A stretch of DNA of 64,000 nucleotides from Vibrio plantisponsor (GCF_013041605.1 NZ_JABEQC010000002.1:62001-126000); one strand, 5' to 3'. Counted from the stretch's first letter, positions 49,860-59,094 are shown. A program made the numbers and translations. The notes: generated by a model not told the origin, from the sequence alone.

Positions 49860-51143
49860 TTATTTGTTCATTAACCAAATCAGTCCTTTAATAATGCCTT
49901 CTCGCCAAATCAAACGGTCATGTCCTCCGTCATATAACTCTATGATCGTATTGTGATTATTCATTTTTAGTTTGCTGTGAATATGTTCGGCAAGAGGAAC
50001 CATCACTTTTTCTCTTATTCCCACTTCCATGTAAATATTGAGCCGATATTTTTCTCCGAGCGCTTCTATATCGTTATCAAGATAAAGAGTCTCTGGTATA
50101 GATTGAATAATGTCTGCTTGATGTGAATTGTGCATTAAAGACATATTCGGCCACCAAAATGATCCTGATTGAGATAGAGCATTACTGAAATGTTCTGGCC
50201 AGTTAAGCGCAGCATAAAGAGCAGATAAACCGCCATAGCTCTGACCAACAACCGTGACTTTATCTTTGTTCGAAGATACAGAGTAGTGCTCGGCAACCAT
50301 TGGAATGATCTCTTCGATCACAGCTTGCCAGAATATCGGGCTACAGGTGAGATCTTCGCCTCTTTGTTGAACTGAAATGGCGTCGATCATCACATAGACC
50401 GCTGGGGGAAGAAGATCATGTTCAGTACAGAAATTAAGTGGGCCCATCACTGGCATCGACTCAACCCAAAACTCACCATCCAACAGAATGACTAAAGGTA
50501 GATCATCATGATTTTCCTCAGCTGTTGAATAGGTCCAAAACCGTCGATTCTGTTGTAACAGCTTACTTTTATATAGATGCGTTCGACACAAAGATGCCCA
50601 ATCTTGGCTGGCACTGTTTTGGTCGTAATCCGTCCATGCTGGATGTATTACACTTGGGGCAAGGTAAGATCTAGAGTGTGATGTTGCCCATTGACCATAA
50701 TGAAGATTCATTTTATTGAAAGGATCAGCAATATGATGTTCTCGACGTTTCATGATCCAGTCACGGTGCTGAGTTATTTGTTGTTGTTTATCCCCTAGAT
50801 AAGCGGGCTGCATCGCTTCTTGGAACACTGGGATTAGTGCATATGTTCCGTTCCAACTGCTTTCAATGTTGCAAACATAGTAGTAAACATCGGTGCCCAA
50901 ATAACGAGTAAGTTCGGCGGCATTAAAATCGTGATGATTTACCACGCCATTGATTTCAATATAAATCGCTTTGTGTTCTGACTCATGACGTTGTTCCTGC
51001 CATAAAAAAATCAGGTCAGTGGTGCCGTTGCTACGAGGGATTTGTATGGGCGTCCCAACAGAAGAAACATGTTCCCACCATTGAGCACTACCGATGACAA
51101 ATTGATTGAGTTTGGTGTGTCGAAGTAAAACTTGCAGATCCAC
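49860..51143 (-). CDS. fes: Enterochelin (enterobactin) esterase, Fes family
   Basis: Cytoplasmic esterase that hydrolyses the trilactone of ferric enterobactin-type siderophores, releasing iron. The 427 residues include the Fes amino domain (about 1-180) and an alpha/beta-hydrolase esterase domain with LLDGEFWVESMPV, LPPAVYVMIDAI, nucleophile Ser302 in VGQSYGGLSALYAA, LSQSGSFWWPN and late GGHDRLIWREG. These segments closely resemble E. coli Fes. No signal peptide. The start is GTG at 51143 with an excellent ribosome site (GGAGATAAGC). It is divergent from the fepB homologue and shares its Fur-box region. Confidence 0.92.
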   Translation of the reverse strand: MDLQVLLRHTKLNQFVIGSAQWWEHVSSVGTPIQIPRSNGTTDLIFLWQEQRHESEHKAIYIEINGVVNHHDFNAAELTRYLGTDVYYYVCNIESSWNGTYALIPVFQEAMQPAYLGDKQQQITQHRDWIMKRREHHIADPFNKMNLHYGQWATSHSRSYLAPSVIHPAWTDYDQNSASQDWASLCRTHLYKSKLLQQNRRFWTYSTAEENHDDLPLVILLDGEFWVESMPVMGPLNFCTEHDLLPPAVYVMIDAISVQQRGEDLTCSPIFWQAVIEEIIPMVAEHYSVSSNKDKVTVVGQSYGGLSALYAALNWPEHFSNALSQSGSFWWPNMSLMHNSHQADIIQSIPETLYLDNDIEALGEKYRLNIYMEVGIREKVMVPLAEHIHSKLKMNNHNTIIELYDGGHDRLIWREGIIKGLIWLMNK

Positions 51144-51230
51144 GCTTATCTCCAGAAGTTGTCTCTTTCAGATAATACTGAGTGTTTATCTGAACAAATT
51201 ATGTGTTAGGATACCGAAAAATCTTACTAA

Positions 51231-51257
51231 TGGTAATTATTATGATACGTATTATCA
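51231..51257. promoter_or_regulatory. Overlapping Fur boxes in the fes/fepB divergent region
   Basis: TGATACGTATTATCA (51243-51257) matches the 7-1-7 Fur consensus TGATAATNATTATCA at 12 of 14 positions. TGGTAATTATTATGA (51231-51245) matches at 12 of 14. The pair overlaps the fepB start codon (51242), so iron-bound Fur would cover the start of the gene. Only 98 bases separate the two divergent genes. Confidence 0.7.
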
Positions 51258-52177
51258 TTTGCTTGCTGGTGTCTGTACTGAGTGTGACGAGTTCATTTAC
51301 GACGAACGCGAGCGATGAGCAGTGGCCTAGAACCTTTGTTAATTCGGATGGAACGACTACTGTCATTCCACATAAACCGAAAAAAATTCTTTCTACTACG
51401 ACAACGGTAACAGGAACACTCATCGCTATTGATGCTCCTGTTGTGGCAAGTTCAGTTGCGGGTGATGGGCGTTTTTTCGCTCAGTGGGAAAAAATCGCTA
51501 AACAGAGAGAAATTCAGCCACTTTGGGCCGTAGGTAGTGTTGATACAGAAATGGCATATGCGGTAATGCCTGACCTGATTGTGGTTGCGGCGACGGGGGG
51601 CGACTCTGTTTATGATCTTGTATCTGAACTTCAGCTAATTGCCCCTGTAATTGTTGTTGATTACGGAGCACAAACATGGCAACAGTTGGCTGAAAAGCTC
51701 GGTTTTGCGACAGGGAGAGAAGCTTTTGTCGCACAAAAAATTGCAGAATTTAATGACTACTTGAAAGACGTTCAGCTCAAGTTACCAGACACTAAAGCCA
51801 ACATCATTGCTTACAATGGTCCAGGAATCGCAAATGTGATTGCAAAAGTAACAGGACCACATAGCGAGCTGCTGCATGCACTTGGTTTCGAGATTGAAGG
51901 TGCGAAAGATGAATGGGAAACTTTTAGTGATAAACGCAGTGACTTTGTACGAGTGCATTTTGAAACGCTGACGATGCTTAAAGCTCCTGTCACTTTCGTC
52001 ATTGTTGCAGATGAGAGTAAAGCTCAGAAAGTGATGAATGATCCGGTTTTAGTCAATCTGCCTTCTGTGCAAAACCACCAAGTTTACCCGTTGGGTTTGA
52101 ACTCTTTCCGTATTGATTACTACAGCAGTATAGAGATTGTTGAGCTATTGAAACAACAGTTTGGTGTGGTTAAGTAG
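51242..52177 (+). CDS. fepB: Ferric-siderophore periplasmic binding protein, FepB-like
   Basis: Carries ferric enterobactin-type siderophore from receptor to inner-membrane transporter. From ATG 51242 it has 311 residues with a signal peptide (MIRIIICLLVSVLSVTSSFT, cleaved near TNA) and a class III binding-protein fold. KKILSTTTTVTGTLIAIDAP, MPDLIVVAATGGDSVYDLV and FRIDYYSS closely resemble E. coli FepB. An ATG at 51230 would add four residues. First of four genes with gaps of 5, -4 and 11 bases, a clear operon. Alternative: a VctP-type protein for another catechol. Confidence 0.9.
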   Translation: MIRIIICLLVSVLSVTSSFTTNASDEQWPRTFVNSDGTTTVIPHKPKKILSTTTTVTGTLIAIDAPVVASSVAGDGRFFAQWEKIAKQREIQPLWAVGSVDTEMAYAVMPDLIVVAATGGDSVYDLVSELQLIAPVIVVDYGAQTWQQLAEKLGFATGREAFVAQKIAEFNDYLKDVQLKLPDTKANIIAYNGPGIANVIAKVTGPHSELLHALGFEIEGAKDEWETFSDKRSDFVRVHFETLTMLKAPVTFVIVADESKAQKVMNDPVLVNLPSVQNHQVYPLGLNSFRIDYYSSIEIVELLKQQFGVVK

Positions 52178-52182
52178 TCCCA

Positions 52183-53202
52183 ATGCCAGTGTTAAACCAC
52201 CATAAATCCTCAACCTGCTATTGGGGATTGGCGTCATTGCTCATTGCTACGGTTATTTGTGCGTTTATTGGATTGTTCTTTGGTTCGAGAGATATCGCTC
52301 CTGAGGTGACTTGGCAAGCCCTCACTCATTATTCCGCAACCAATAGTGAGCATTTAATCGTCCATCACCTTCGATTACCAAGAGCCCTGCTCGCTATTGT
52401 TGTCGGTTTGGCTATCGGTGGGGCTGGCGTATTGATGCAAACTCTCACTCGTAACCCATTGGCTGAACCAGGTTTACTTGGCGTGAACTCGGGAGCAACG
52501 TTCGCAGTAGTCGTAGCGATTGCGGTATTCGGTCTCACTGATGTTCATCACTATATGTGGTTTAGCATTATTGGAGCAGCCATCGCAGGAGCTATCATTT
52601 ATTTGCTAGCAGGTTTGAGCCGTGGCGTTAACCCTGTAAAAGTTGTTTTATCCGGCATAGCTCTGTCTGTGATACTGCTCTCGCTGACGCAAATCATTAC
52701 CGTCAATAGTCAAGAAGAAGCCTTCAACCAATTTCGTCATTGGGCGGTGGGGTCGTTGCAAGGTCGTGGATTTGATGTGCTTTATCCCATTTCTATCGTG
52801 GTATTGATAGGGTTAATTTACACCCTTTTCTTATCAAAGGAATTGAATACTGTTTCATTGGGGCGCGATGTTAGCCAATCGCTTGGCGTCAATCAGCGAA
52901 GTGTTTGGTTGCGCTCATCTATCGCAATTACAGTTTTAGCTGGTTCTGCAACCGCTGCGGTAGGTCCATTAAACTTCATAGGATTAACCGCACCGCACAT
53001 TGCTCGTTTTTTCGTTGGCACTGAACATAAGTGGTTGTTACCGTATTCCATGGTGATATCAGCTTTACTTGTTTCTATTGCGGATACTGCGGGCAAGATT
53101 CTGGTCTCTCCTGATGAAATTAGTGTTGGCATTATGACAGCATTGCTCGGTGGTCCTATTTTTGTTCTGTTGGTCAGAAAATGGAGGATTACTGAACTAT
53201 GA
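52183..53202 (+). CDS. fepD: Ferric-siderophore ABC permease, FepD-like
   Basis: Inner-membrane FecCD-family permease, 339 residues with about nine or ten helices. LRLPRALLAIVVGLAIGGAG, VLMQTLTRNPLAEPGLLGVN and AVGPLNFIGLTAPHIARFFVG are the conserved blocks, the last containing the EAA-like loop that contacts the ATPase. MQTLTRNPLAEPGLLGVNSG is nearly the same in E. coli FepD as I recall it. The stop overlaps the fepG start by four bases (ATGA type). Confidence 0.9.
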   Translation: MPVLNHHKSSTCYWGLASLLIATVICAFIGLFFGSRDIAPEVTWQALTHYSATNSEHLIVHHLRLPRALLAIVVGLAIGGAGVLMQTLTRNPLAEPGLLGVNSGATFAVVVAIAVFGLTDVHHYMWFSIIGAAIAGAIIYLLAGLSRGVNPVKVVLSGIALSVILLSLTQIITVNSQEEAFNQFRHWAVGSLQGRGFDVLYPISIVVLIGLIYTLFLSKELNTVSLGRDVSQSLGVNQRSVWLRSSIAITVLAGSATAAVGPLNFIGLTAPHIARFFVGTEHKWLLPYSMVISALLVSIADTAGKILVSPDEISVGIMTALLGGPIFVLLVRKWRITEL

Positions 53203-54254
53203 GTAAGTCTTTTAATTCAGCGGTGCTCAGTGATCAACTGTTTCAGTTTAAAGGAGTTACTCTTCGCTATTCACGTCGGGAATGGTTGTTTGTTGGCGGG
53301 GCTATTATTGCTTTGGTTTTGATGAGCTTATATCTGCTGACGGTTGGCTCATTCCCACTGACTTTTGAAAAGTTGTTCACTGTTCTTTCTGGTCAAAGTA
53401 ATGAACCTATCGCTGAACGCATTGTATGGAACATTCGTCTACCAAGAGTCGTGACAGCCCTATTTGTCGGCATTGCGTTAGGTGTATCAGGTGCTGTTTT
53501 TCAATCTGTATCTAAAAACGCCTTAGGTTCTCCAGACATAATTGGTTTCACAACTGGTGCGGCGAGTGGTGCACTCATTCAAATTATTGTATTTCAAAAC
53601 TCAACTCAAGCAGTGATGCTATCCGCTGTGCTTGGGGGAATGGCAACAGCCGTAGTAGTGTATTTTCTTGCTAGAAAGCATGGAGTCGTTGGAGGCTATC
53701 GACTCATTTTGATTGGTATTGGTATCGGCTCAATTTTAAATGCACTGAACGGTTTAATGTTAGTTAAAGGCAATTTGGACCAAGCAGTGATTGCCAACTT
53801 ATGGTTAGCTGGTTCTCTAAATGCGAGAAACTGGAATCATGCGATACCCGTGATGGTCGGCGTGCTCGTCATCGTGCCTATTGTTATCTATAAAGCAAGA
53901 ACACTGCATTTGCTTGAAATGGGTGACGATATGGCGGCACAAATTGGTGTATCTGTTGAAAGAGAAAGATTAGTCATGACTTTTCTTTCAGTAGCATTAT
54001 CAGCATTAGCTGTGGCGGCTGCGGGTCCTATTGGATTCATCGCTTTAGCTGCTCCTCAGCTGGTGGTTCGAATTCTGCGAGTTGGTCATATACCTGTTGC
54101 AGCTTCGGCTGTAATGGGGGCTGGACTACTGCTGCTGGCTGATATGATTTCCCAAACCAAACCCTTTGGTTTCAATTTACCAATTGGGCAGTTAACCAGC
54201 CTTGTTGGTGGTGCATATCTACTTTGGTTACTTACTCGAAGTAAGAGTTTTTAA
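53199..54254 (+). CDS. fepG: Ferric-siderophore ABC permease, FepG-like
   Basis: Second FecCD permease of the transporter, 351 residues. The first 30 residues are hydrophilic and longer than in E. coli FepG, then come about nine helices. NIRLPRVVTALFVGIALGVS, FQSVSKNALGSPDIIGF, RLILIGIGIGSILNALNG, LWLAGSLNARNW and LLEMGDDMAAQIGVSVERER identify the FepG branch. It is coupled to fepD by overlap and precedes fepC by 11 bases. Confidence 0.9.
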   Translation: MSKSFNSAVLSDQLFQFKGVTLRYSRREWLFVGGAIIALVLMSLYLLTVGSFPLTFEKLFTVLSGQSNEPIAERIVWNIRLPRVVTALFVGIALGVSGAVFQSVSKNALGSPDIIGFTTGAASGALIQIIVFQNSTQAVMLSAVLGGMATAVVVYFLARKHGVVGGYRLILIGIGIGSILNALNGLMLVKGNLDQAVIANLWLAGSLNARNWNHAIPVMVGVLVIVPIVIYKARTLHLLEMGDDMAAQIGVSVERERLVMTFLSVALSALAVAAAGPIGFIALAAPQLVVRILRVGHIPVAASAVMGAGLLLLADMISQTKPFGFNLPIGQLTSLVGGAYLLWLLTRSKSF

Positions 54255-54265
54255 GTCGTTACTTT

Positions 54266-55096
54266 ATGAATAATAAACAGAAATTTGATTTGGTTGATTT
54301 AAAGGTTCAAGACGATCATGCTCGTCTGTCTGGTTTTGATTTGAGCTTAAGTTATGAATCCGCACAAATTTTTTCCTCGTTGGATGTGTCCATTCCAGAC
54401 AATAAATTTACCGTTATTATCGGTCCAAATGGTTGTGGTAAATCGACACTGCTTCGTATGTTGTGTCGCTTGTTAAAGCCAAATGCAGGGAAGATTGAAT
54501 TAGATGGAAAGGACATTTATTCATTGCATCCTAAAGCGCTGGCAAAGCAAATTGGTCTTCTCCCTCAAAGGGTTAATGCTCCTGAAGGCATTAGAGTGAA
54601 AGACTTAATTTCTCGTGGTCGCTATCCATATCAAAAGCTGTTTCAACAATGGAGCCCTGAAGATGAGCAAGCTGTCCGTGAAGCGATGCAGCTTACTGAT
54701 ACTGAGCACTTATCTGAAAGGTTGATTGAAGAATTATCTGGCGGTCAACGCCAAAGAGTGTGGATTGCTATGGTATTAGCGCAACAGACGCCAATACTGT
54801 TTCTTGATGAACCGACGACTTATCTCGATATAGCACATCAAATTGATCTTCTGGAGTTGTGTCGCGATTTGAACCGACGTAAAAATTTCACGATAGTGGC
54901 TGTACTGCATGAGCTGAACCAAGCGTTTCGCTATGCCGACCATATTATCTTGATGACAGAGGGCAATATTGCGGCTCAGGGGAGCCCGAAAGATATCGTT
55001 TCTAGCGAAGTCATCAAGCAAGTCTTTGACTTGGATTGTTTGATTATGGATGACCCGGTTTCACACACACCGATGGTTATTCCTTATGGTAAGTAG
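54266..55096 (+). CDS. fepC: Ferric-siderophore ABC ATPase, FepC-like
   Basis: ATPase of the siderophore importer, 276 residues. Walker A IIGPNGCGKSTLLRML, signature LSGGQRQRVWIAMVLAQ and Walker B ILFLDEPTTYLDIAHQIDLL are intact, with the switch His in VLHELNQAFRYADH. VKDLISRGRYPYQKLFQQWS resembles FepC. A 20-residue amino extension precedes the usual start region. Last gene of fepBDGC; the receptor gene follows after 150 bases with its own Fur box. Confidence 0.92.
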   Translation: MNNKQKFDLVDLKVQDDHARLSGFDLSLSYESAQIFSSLDVSIPDNKFTVIIGPNGCGKSTLLRMLCRLLKPNAGKIELDGKDIYSLHPKALAKQIGLLPQRVNAPEGIRVKDLISRGRYPYQKLFQQWSPEDEQAVREAMQLTDTEHLSERLIEELSGGQRQRVWIAMVLAQQTPILFLDEPTTYLDIAHQIDLLELCRDLNRRKNFTIVAVLHELNQAFRYADHIILMTEGNIAAQGSPKDIVSSEVIKQVFDLDCLIMDDPVSHTPMVIPYGK

Positions 55097-55181
55097 TCTA
55101 TTTGAACCCACTTAATCTACTATCTTAAGCCTTGTTTCCTTGTAATTAGTTATGACTCTTTAAAATTAAATTGAAATTACA

Positions 55182-55200
55182 AATGATAATTAATATCATT
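55182..55200 (+). promoter_or_regulatory. Fur box upstream of the TonB-dependent receptor
   Basis: AATGATAATTAATATCATT matches AATGANAATNATTNTCATT at 15 of 16 fixed positions. It is 46 bases before the receptor start codon, in an AT-rich promoter region. Confidence 0.85.
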
Positions 55201-55246
55201 GTGATTAAGTTTTAAAGTAAAGCTCATTATAAAATTAGGGAACAGG

Positions 55247-57289
55247 ATGAAATCGTTACAAGCAAAAAGGATGAATTACCTCAGCTATAGCATCGCAGTG
55301 GCTATCGGCATGACAGTTTCTTTACCAGCAGTAAGCGCAGAAAACTCTCAAACAGAAACAATCGTGGTGACTGGTGAGAGAATGGATAAGAGCCTGAAAG
55401 ATACCACAACGGCAGTCACTGTCATTGGTGAAGATCAGCTAGCTAATGGCGAGAAAACATCAATCAACGACATCGCAACGTCAGCGCCAAACGTGGTTAC
55501 CGCTGGATTTGAATCAATTAGTATTCGCGGTATTGATGGCGCAGGTGTTGCGACGGGCGGTAATGCATTTTACAGCGGTGGTAAAGCTCGTGTTTCTACT
55601 ATCGTAGACGGTGTTGCTCAAGCTTGGCTTGGACAAGGATATACGCCAAGCAGATCATGGGATGTTAAGCAGGTTGAAGTATTACGAGGTCCTCAATCAA
55701 CCAGTCAGGGTACAAACTCGATTGGTGGTGCGCTCGTGGTTCAAACTAATGACCCGACTTATTACTGGGAAACTAAGTTGCGTGCAGGTTTTGAAACCTA
55801 CGAAAACGGTAATGTGAAAAATAACTTAGCGATTATGACGTCTGGTCCTCTAATTCAAGATGAGCTTGCATTTCGTTTAGCACTTGATGGCAATAAAGGT
55901 GATGGCTGGATGAATTATACCCAGTCAACAAATGAACTCGAAGGTGCTACTGATGTGGAAGAGGCTGAAAATATCAATGCTCGATTAAAGCTACTGTGGG
56001 AACCATCGGCAATACCTGGCTTAAGTGCTAAGTTGACTTACAACCGCCATACCTATGAAGGCGAGTATCTGTCTTTTGCTTCTGTAGATTATGTTAATGA
56101 TCCAGCGTTGATTTTAGGGGCTGAAAACACACGACTACAGGATTCTCTGGCACAGAGTGTAGCGCTCGATATTGATTATGATTTTGATAATGGTATCAGT
56201 AACTCTCTACATATTGCTTACCTAACTTCTGATGTTGAGTTTGATCAGTACCCTTCAGCCTTCAATGTGGTTTCGGATGTGGATAACCTCACAGTAGAAA
56301 ACCGCTTGCTCGTACAAAACCCCGGCTCGGATTTCTCGTCTGTATTAGGACTTTATTATTCAAAGGCTGATACTAAAACAGAACTGAGTACAGGAACTGA
56401 TATTGATGGGACAACAACAACCTCAGCGGCTTATGGTGAAACAACATACACGTTAAACCCTGCGTTTAAACTTGTTGGTGGTGTTCGTTTTGAAAATGAA
56501 GATTTTGAACACAGAGGAACTGATGTTCAAAGTCGAAACGGTTTATTTGATGTCGAAGATAACCGCAACAACAATATCTTCTTACCAAAAGTTGGCGCAA
56601 TTTATTACTTCGATGACACAACTACGGTTAATGCTTCTGTCCGTAAAGGTTACAACTCGGGTGGTCATGCGCTAGATTTTACTGCGCAAGAGTATTATGA
56701 CTACGATCAAGAGACGGTTATCGCTTATGAAGCTGGACTGCTTAAAGAGTTCAAGGGTGGCCAGTTTAGTACTAACTTGTTCTACAACGATTACTCAGGT
56801 TATCAAGCTTATGTAGACAGCCGTTTCGATAATATCGAAGAGTCTCGAACCTACGGTGTTGAACTAGCTGGCTCTATCTGGGTAACTACAAGCACACAAC
56901 TTCGTGCAAGTGCTGGTTACCTAGAAACGAAAATTGTTAAAGATGACGTAGCAGAAAGTGGTTTAGAACTACCGAATGCGCCAAGTTCTAACTTGTCTGC
57001 AGGTTTCACTCAATATATAGGTCAAAACTTCTCCGTAGGTGCTGACGTGACTTACGTAGGTAAGTACTACTCTGATTTAGAGAACAGCGAAGATTACACC
57101 GCTGGTGATTATGTTACTGCTGATGCTCGTCTTCAGTACACGATTGGCGATTTTACTCTTGATGGCTACGTGACCAACTTAACGGATGAAGATGTGGTTT
57201 ACCAATATCAAGTGAGTTCAAGAGGCACAACCAAAGCGTCTGTTGGTCAAACAAGAACCTTTGGTCTAAATGCAACTTACCGCATGTAG
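55247..57289 (+). CDS. TonB-dependent ferric-siderophore receptor
   Basis: Outer-membrane gated porin importing a ferric siderophore, energised by TonB. The 680 residues have a signal peptide (about 1-30, ending AVSA), a TonB box (ETIVVTGERMD, about 36-46), a plug domain (about 48-160, with VKQVEVLRGPQSTSQGTNSI and GGALVVQTNDP) and a 22-strand barrel ending in the aromatic-type FGLNATYRM. The ribosome site is AGGGAACAGG. From neighbours (fes, fepBDGC, viuB) the ligand is probably a catecholate of the enterobactin type. I cannot match it to a named Vibrio receptor. Confidence 0.92.
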   Translation: MKSLQAKRMNYLSYSIAVAIGMTVSLPAVSAENSQTETIVVTGERMDKSLKDTTTAVTVIGEDQLANGEKTSINDIATSAPNVVTAGFESISIRGIDGAGVATGGNAFYSGGKARVSTIVDGVAQAWLGQGYTPSRSWDVKQVEVLRGPQSTSQGTNSIGGALVVQTNDPTYYWETKLRAGFETYENGNVKNNLAIMTSGPLIQDELAFRLALDGNKGDGWMNYTQSTNELEGATDVEEAENINARLKLLWEPSAIPGLSAKLTYNRHTYEGEYLSFASVDYVNDPALILGAENTRLQDSLAQSVALDIDYDFDNGISNSLHIAYLTSDVEFDQYPSAFNVVSDVDNLTVENRLLVQNPGSDFSSVLGLYYSKADTKTELSTGTDIDGTTTTSAAYGETTYTLNPAFKLVGGVRFENEDFEHRGTDVQSRNGLFDVEDNRNNNIFLPKVGAIYYFDDTTTVNASVRKGYNSGGHALDFTAQEYYDYDQETVIAYEAGLLKEFKGGQFSTNLFYNDYSGYQAYVDSRFDNIEESRTYGVELAGSIWVTTSTQLRASAGYLETKIVKDDVAESGLELPNAPSSNLSAGFTQYIGQNFSVGADVTYVGKYYSDLENSEDYTAGDYVTADARLQYTIGDFTLDGYVTNLTDEDVVYQYQVSSRGTTKASVGQTRTFGLNATYRM

Positions 57290-57313
57290 TTTCAACCATA
57301 GATAACATTATTG

Positions 57314-57346
57314 AGCTCGGCTTCTTCTAGAGAAGTCGAGCTTTTC
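57314..57346 (+). terminator. Terminator after the receptor gene
   Basis: AGCTCGGCTTC and GAAGTCGAGCT form an 11-pair stem with one G-T wobble, followed by TTTTCTGCTTTT. It lies 25 bases past the receptor stop and 28 before the reductase start, so the reductase gets limited read-through or has a separate promoter. Confidence 0.8.
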
Positions 57347-57373
57347 TGCTTTTATCAAAAACGAGTCAGTCGT

Positions 57374-58192
57374 ATGAGCGAACAAGTAATCTATCCAATC
57401 AAAGCTAAACTAATTGTTTGCAAGCGTAAGCAATACATAACCCCACATCTTATTCGAGTTACTTTTACTGGTGATGAACTTATCGGTTTTGCTGAAAATC
57501 GAAATGGTGCACACATTAAAGTGTTTTTCCCTAATCAGGAATCAGGCATTTTACAACTTCCTGTTCGCTATGAAGACCGTGTTGAATATCCAGAGCACAA
57601 ACCTGTGCCACGTGCATATAGCGTAAGAAAGTACCATCCTGAGAGCAATGAGCTTGATATCGATTTTGTCGCGCACGGTGAAGACAGTGTTGGTTCTGGT
57701 TGGGCTATTGCTGCGCAAGAAGGTGATGCATTAGGTTTGATTGGTCCAGCCGGTCCCGATCCGCTACTTCAGCCTTCAGATTGGCATATTTTAGCGGGTG
57801 ATCTCACGGCTGTTCCTGCGATCTGCGCCATTTTAGAAGAGATGCCAGCCGATGCGAAAGGCGCTGCATTTATTGAAGTGGAGTCATTCGATGACGTTCA
57901 TGAAATAAACCACCCACAAGGTGTCTCTTTAACGTGGTTGAAAATTGATGATGAACAAGGTTCATCGGTTTTAGTTAATGCGATTAAAACAACAGGTCAG
58001 CCAGAAGCTGAATGTTCAGTTTCTGCATTTGTCGCAGGGGAAAACCGCAGTGTGATTAACTGCCGCAAATATTTGGTGGATACATTTCAACTGACGAAAA
58101 AAGAGCTTTATGCCGTACCTTATTGGAAACGAGGCAATACGGAAGAGGCTTATCATGAAGAGCGTCATCGTATTATGGATGAGCAAAACTGA
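57374..58192 (+). CDS. viuB: Siderophore-interacting ferric reductase, ViuB family
   Basis: FAD-dependent cytoplasmic reductase that frees iron from imported siderophores. From ATG 57374 it has 272 residues (MSEQVIYPIKAKLIVCKRKQ). The FAD domain (about 15-125) shows RAYSVRKYHPESNELDIDFV and HGEDSVGSGWAIAAQEGDAL, then the NAD(P)H-like domain with GPAGPDPLL, LAGDLTAVPAICAILEEMP and FVAGENRSVINCRKYLVD. A TTG frame from 57311 runs back through the terminator hairpin and is rejected. Vibrio ViuB releases iron from vibriobactin; the substrate here is inferred from neighbours. Confidence 0.9.
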   Translation: MSEQVIYPIKAKLIVCKRKQYITPHLIRVTFTGDELIGFAENRNGAHIKVFFPNQESGILQLPVRYEDRVEYPEHKPVPRAYSVRKYHPESNELDIDFVAHGEDSVGSGWAIAAQEGDALGLIGPAGPDPLLQPSDWHILAGDLTAVPAICAILEEMPADAKGAAFIEVESFDDVHEINHPQGVSLTWLKIDDEQGSSVLVNAIKTTGQPEAECSVSAFVAGENRSVINCRKYLVDTFQLTKKELYAVPYWKRGNTEEAYHEERHRIMDEQN

Positions 58193-58197
58193 TAAAC

Positions 58198-58224
58198 AAA
58201 AAACCTCCCGAAAGGAGGTTTTTG
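58198..58224. terminator. Bidirectional terminator between viuB and hutD
   Basis: AAAAACCTCC and GGAGGTTTTT form a 10-pair stem with a tetraloop-like CGAAA; T tracts are present on both strands, between convergent genes. Confidence 0.9.
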
Positions 58225-58254
58225 CTTTTAGAGCCCTGCTAACATCGAATCGAA

Positions 58255-59094
58255 TTAACAAGCGATAACAACTGGATGGCCATAAGTCGGATGCGCAATG
58301 ATATCGACTTTATGGTGGTAAACCGCTTCTATGATTTCAGGTTTAAGAGCCTTCGCCGGAATATCGTCTGCGGCAATTTTGCCTTGGTTTAGAATAACGA
58401 TTCTGTCAGCGTATTGAGCCGCCAAATTAAGATCGTGCAGTACAGCGATAACCGTAGCGCCTTCATTTGCTAACTTGCGTGCTAAAGCTAATGTTGTGTG
58501 CTGGTGGTGAATATCTAACGCAGAGGTGGGTTCATCCAGTAGCAAAATTTTGTTGTGATCACTTTGCTCCAGTTGGGTGAGCACACGAGCGAGATGCACT
58601 CGCTGTTTTTCGCCACCTGAGAGAGTAGGGTATGAGCGAAAACGTAAGTGTTCAACATCCGTTTTACGCATATGTTTTGCCACCACATCTTCAAGTTGCC
58701 GATTAGACATTGTTAACCCAATACCGCCCAACTCAATTACTTCTTTAGCCATAAAGTTGAACGACAAAGAACTGCTTTGCGGCAGTACACCCAAATGTTT
58801 TGCTAGCAAAGGTGCTGGCCATGAATCTCGGTCTTGACCAAAAAGTGCAAACTCGCCTTGTGTGTTTATTTCACCGGTTAGTGCTTTTAACAAGGTACTT
58901 TTACCAGTGCCATTAGGGCCAAGCAGAACCGTAAACTCGCCACGATTCAGTGTAAGGTCAATATTATCCAGTACGGTTTTATCACCAAGAGTCACAGACA
59001 AATGGCGTATTTCGACCGTTTTAATACCGGAGTATTCAATCGATTCTTGCGTTGCGTTTGATGAGGCAAATTTCGAAGATAAGAGAGACAGCAT
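58255..59094 (-). CDS. hutD: Haemin import ATP-binding protein HutD
   Basis: ATPase of the haem importer HutBCD, 279 residues. Walker A LLGPNGTGKSTLLKAL, signature LSGGEKQRVHLARVL and Walker B ILLLDEPTSALDIHHQHT are intact. The Q-loop region HLGVLPQSSSLSFNF and the final HPTYGHPVVIAC fit HmuV/HutD. The start codon overlaps the hutC stop by one base (TGATG). Last gene of tonB1-exbB1-exbD1-hutBCD. Confidence 0.94.
   Translation of the reverse strand: MLSLLSSKFASSNATQESIEYSGIKTVEIRHLSVTLGDKTVLDNIDLTLNRGEFTVLLGPNGTGKSTLLKALTGEINTQGEFALFGQDRDSWPAPLLAKHLGVLPQSSSLSFNFMAKEVIELGGIGLTMSNRQLEDVVAKHMRKTDVEHLRFRSYPTLSGGEKQRVHLARVLTQLEQSDHNKILLLDEPTSALDIHHQHTTLALARKLANEGATVIAVLHDLNLAAQYADRIVILNQGKIAADDIPAKALKPEIIEAVYHHKVDIIAHPTYGHPVVIAC

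Noticed and set aside
57311..57373. TTG start giving a longer ViuB protein
   Set aside because: The extension is encoded by the receptor gene's terminator hairpin and has no family match.
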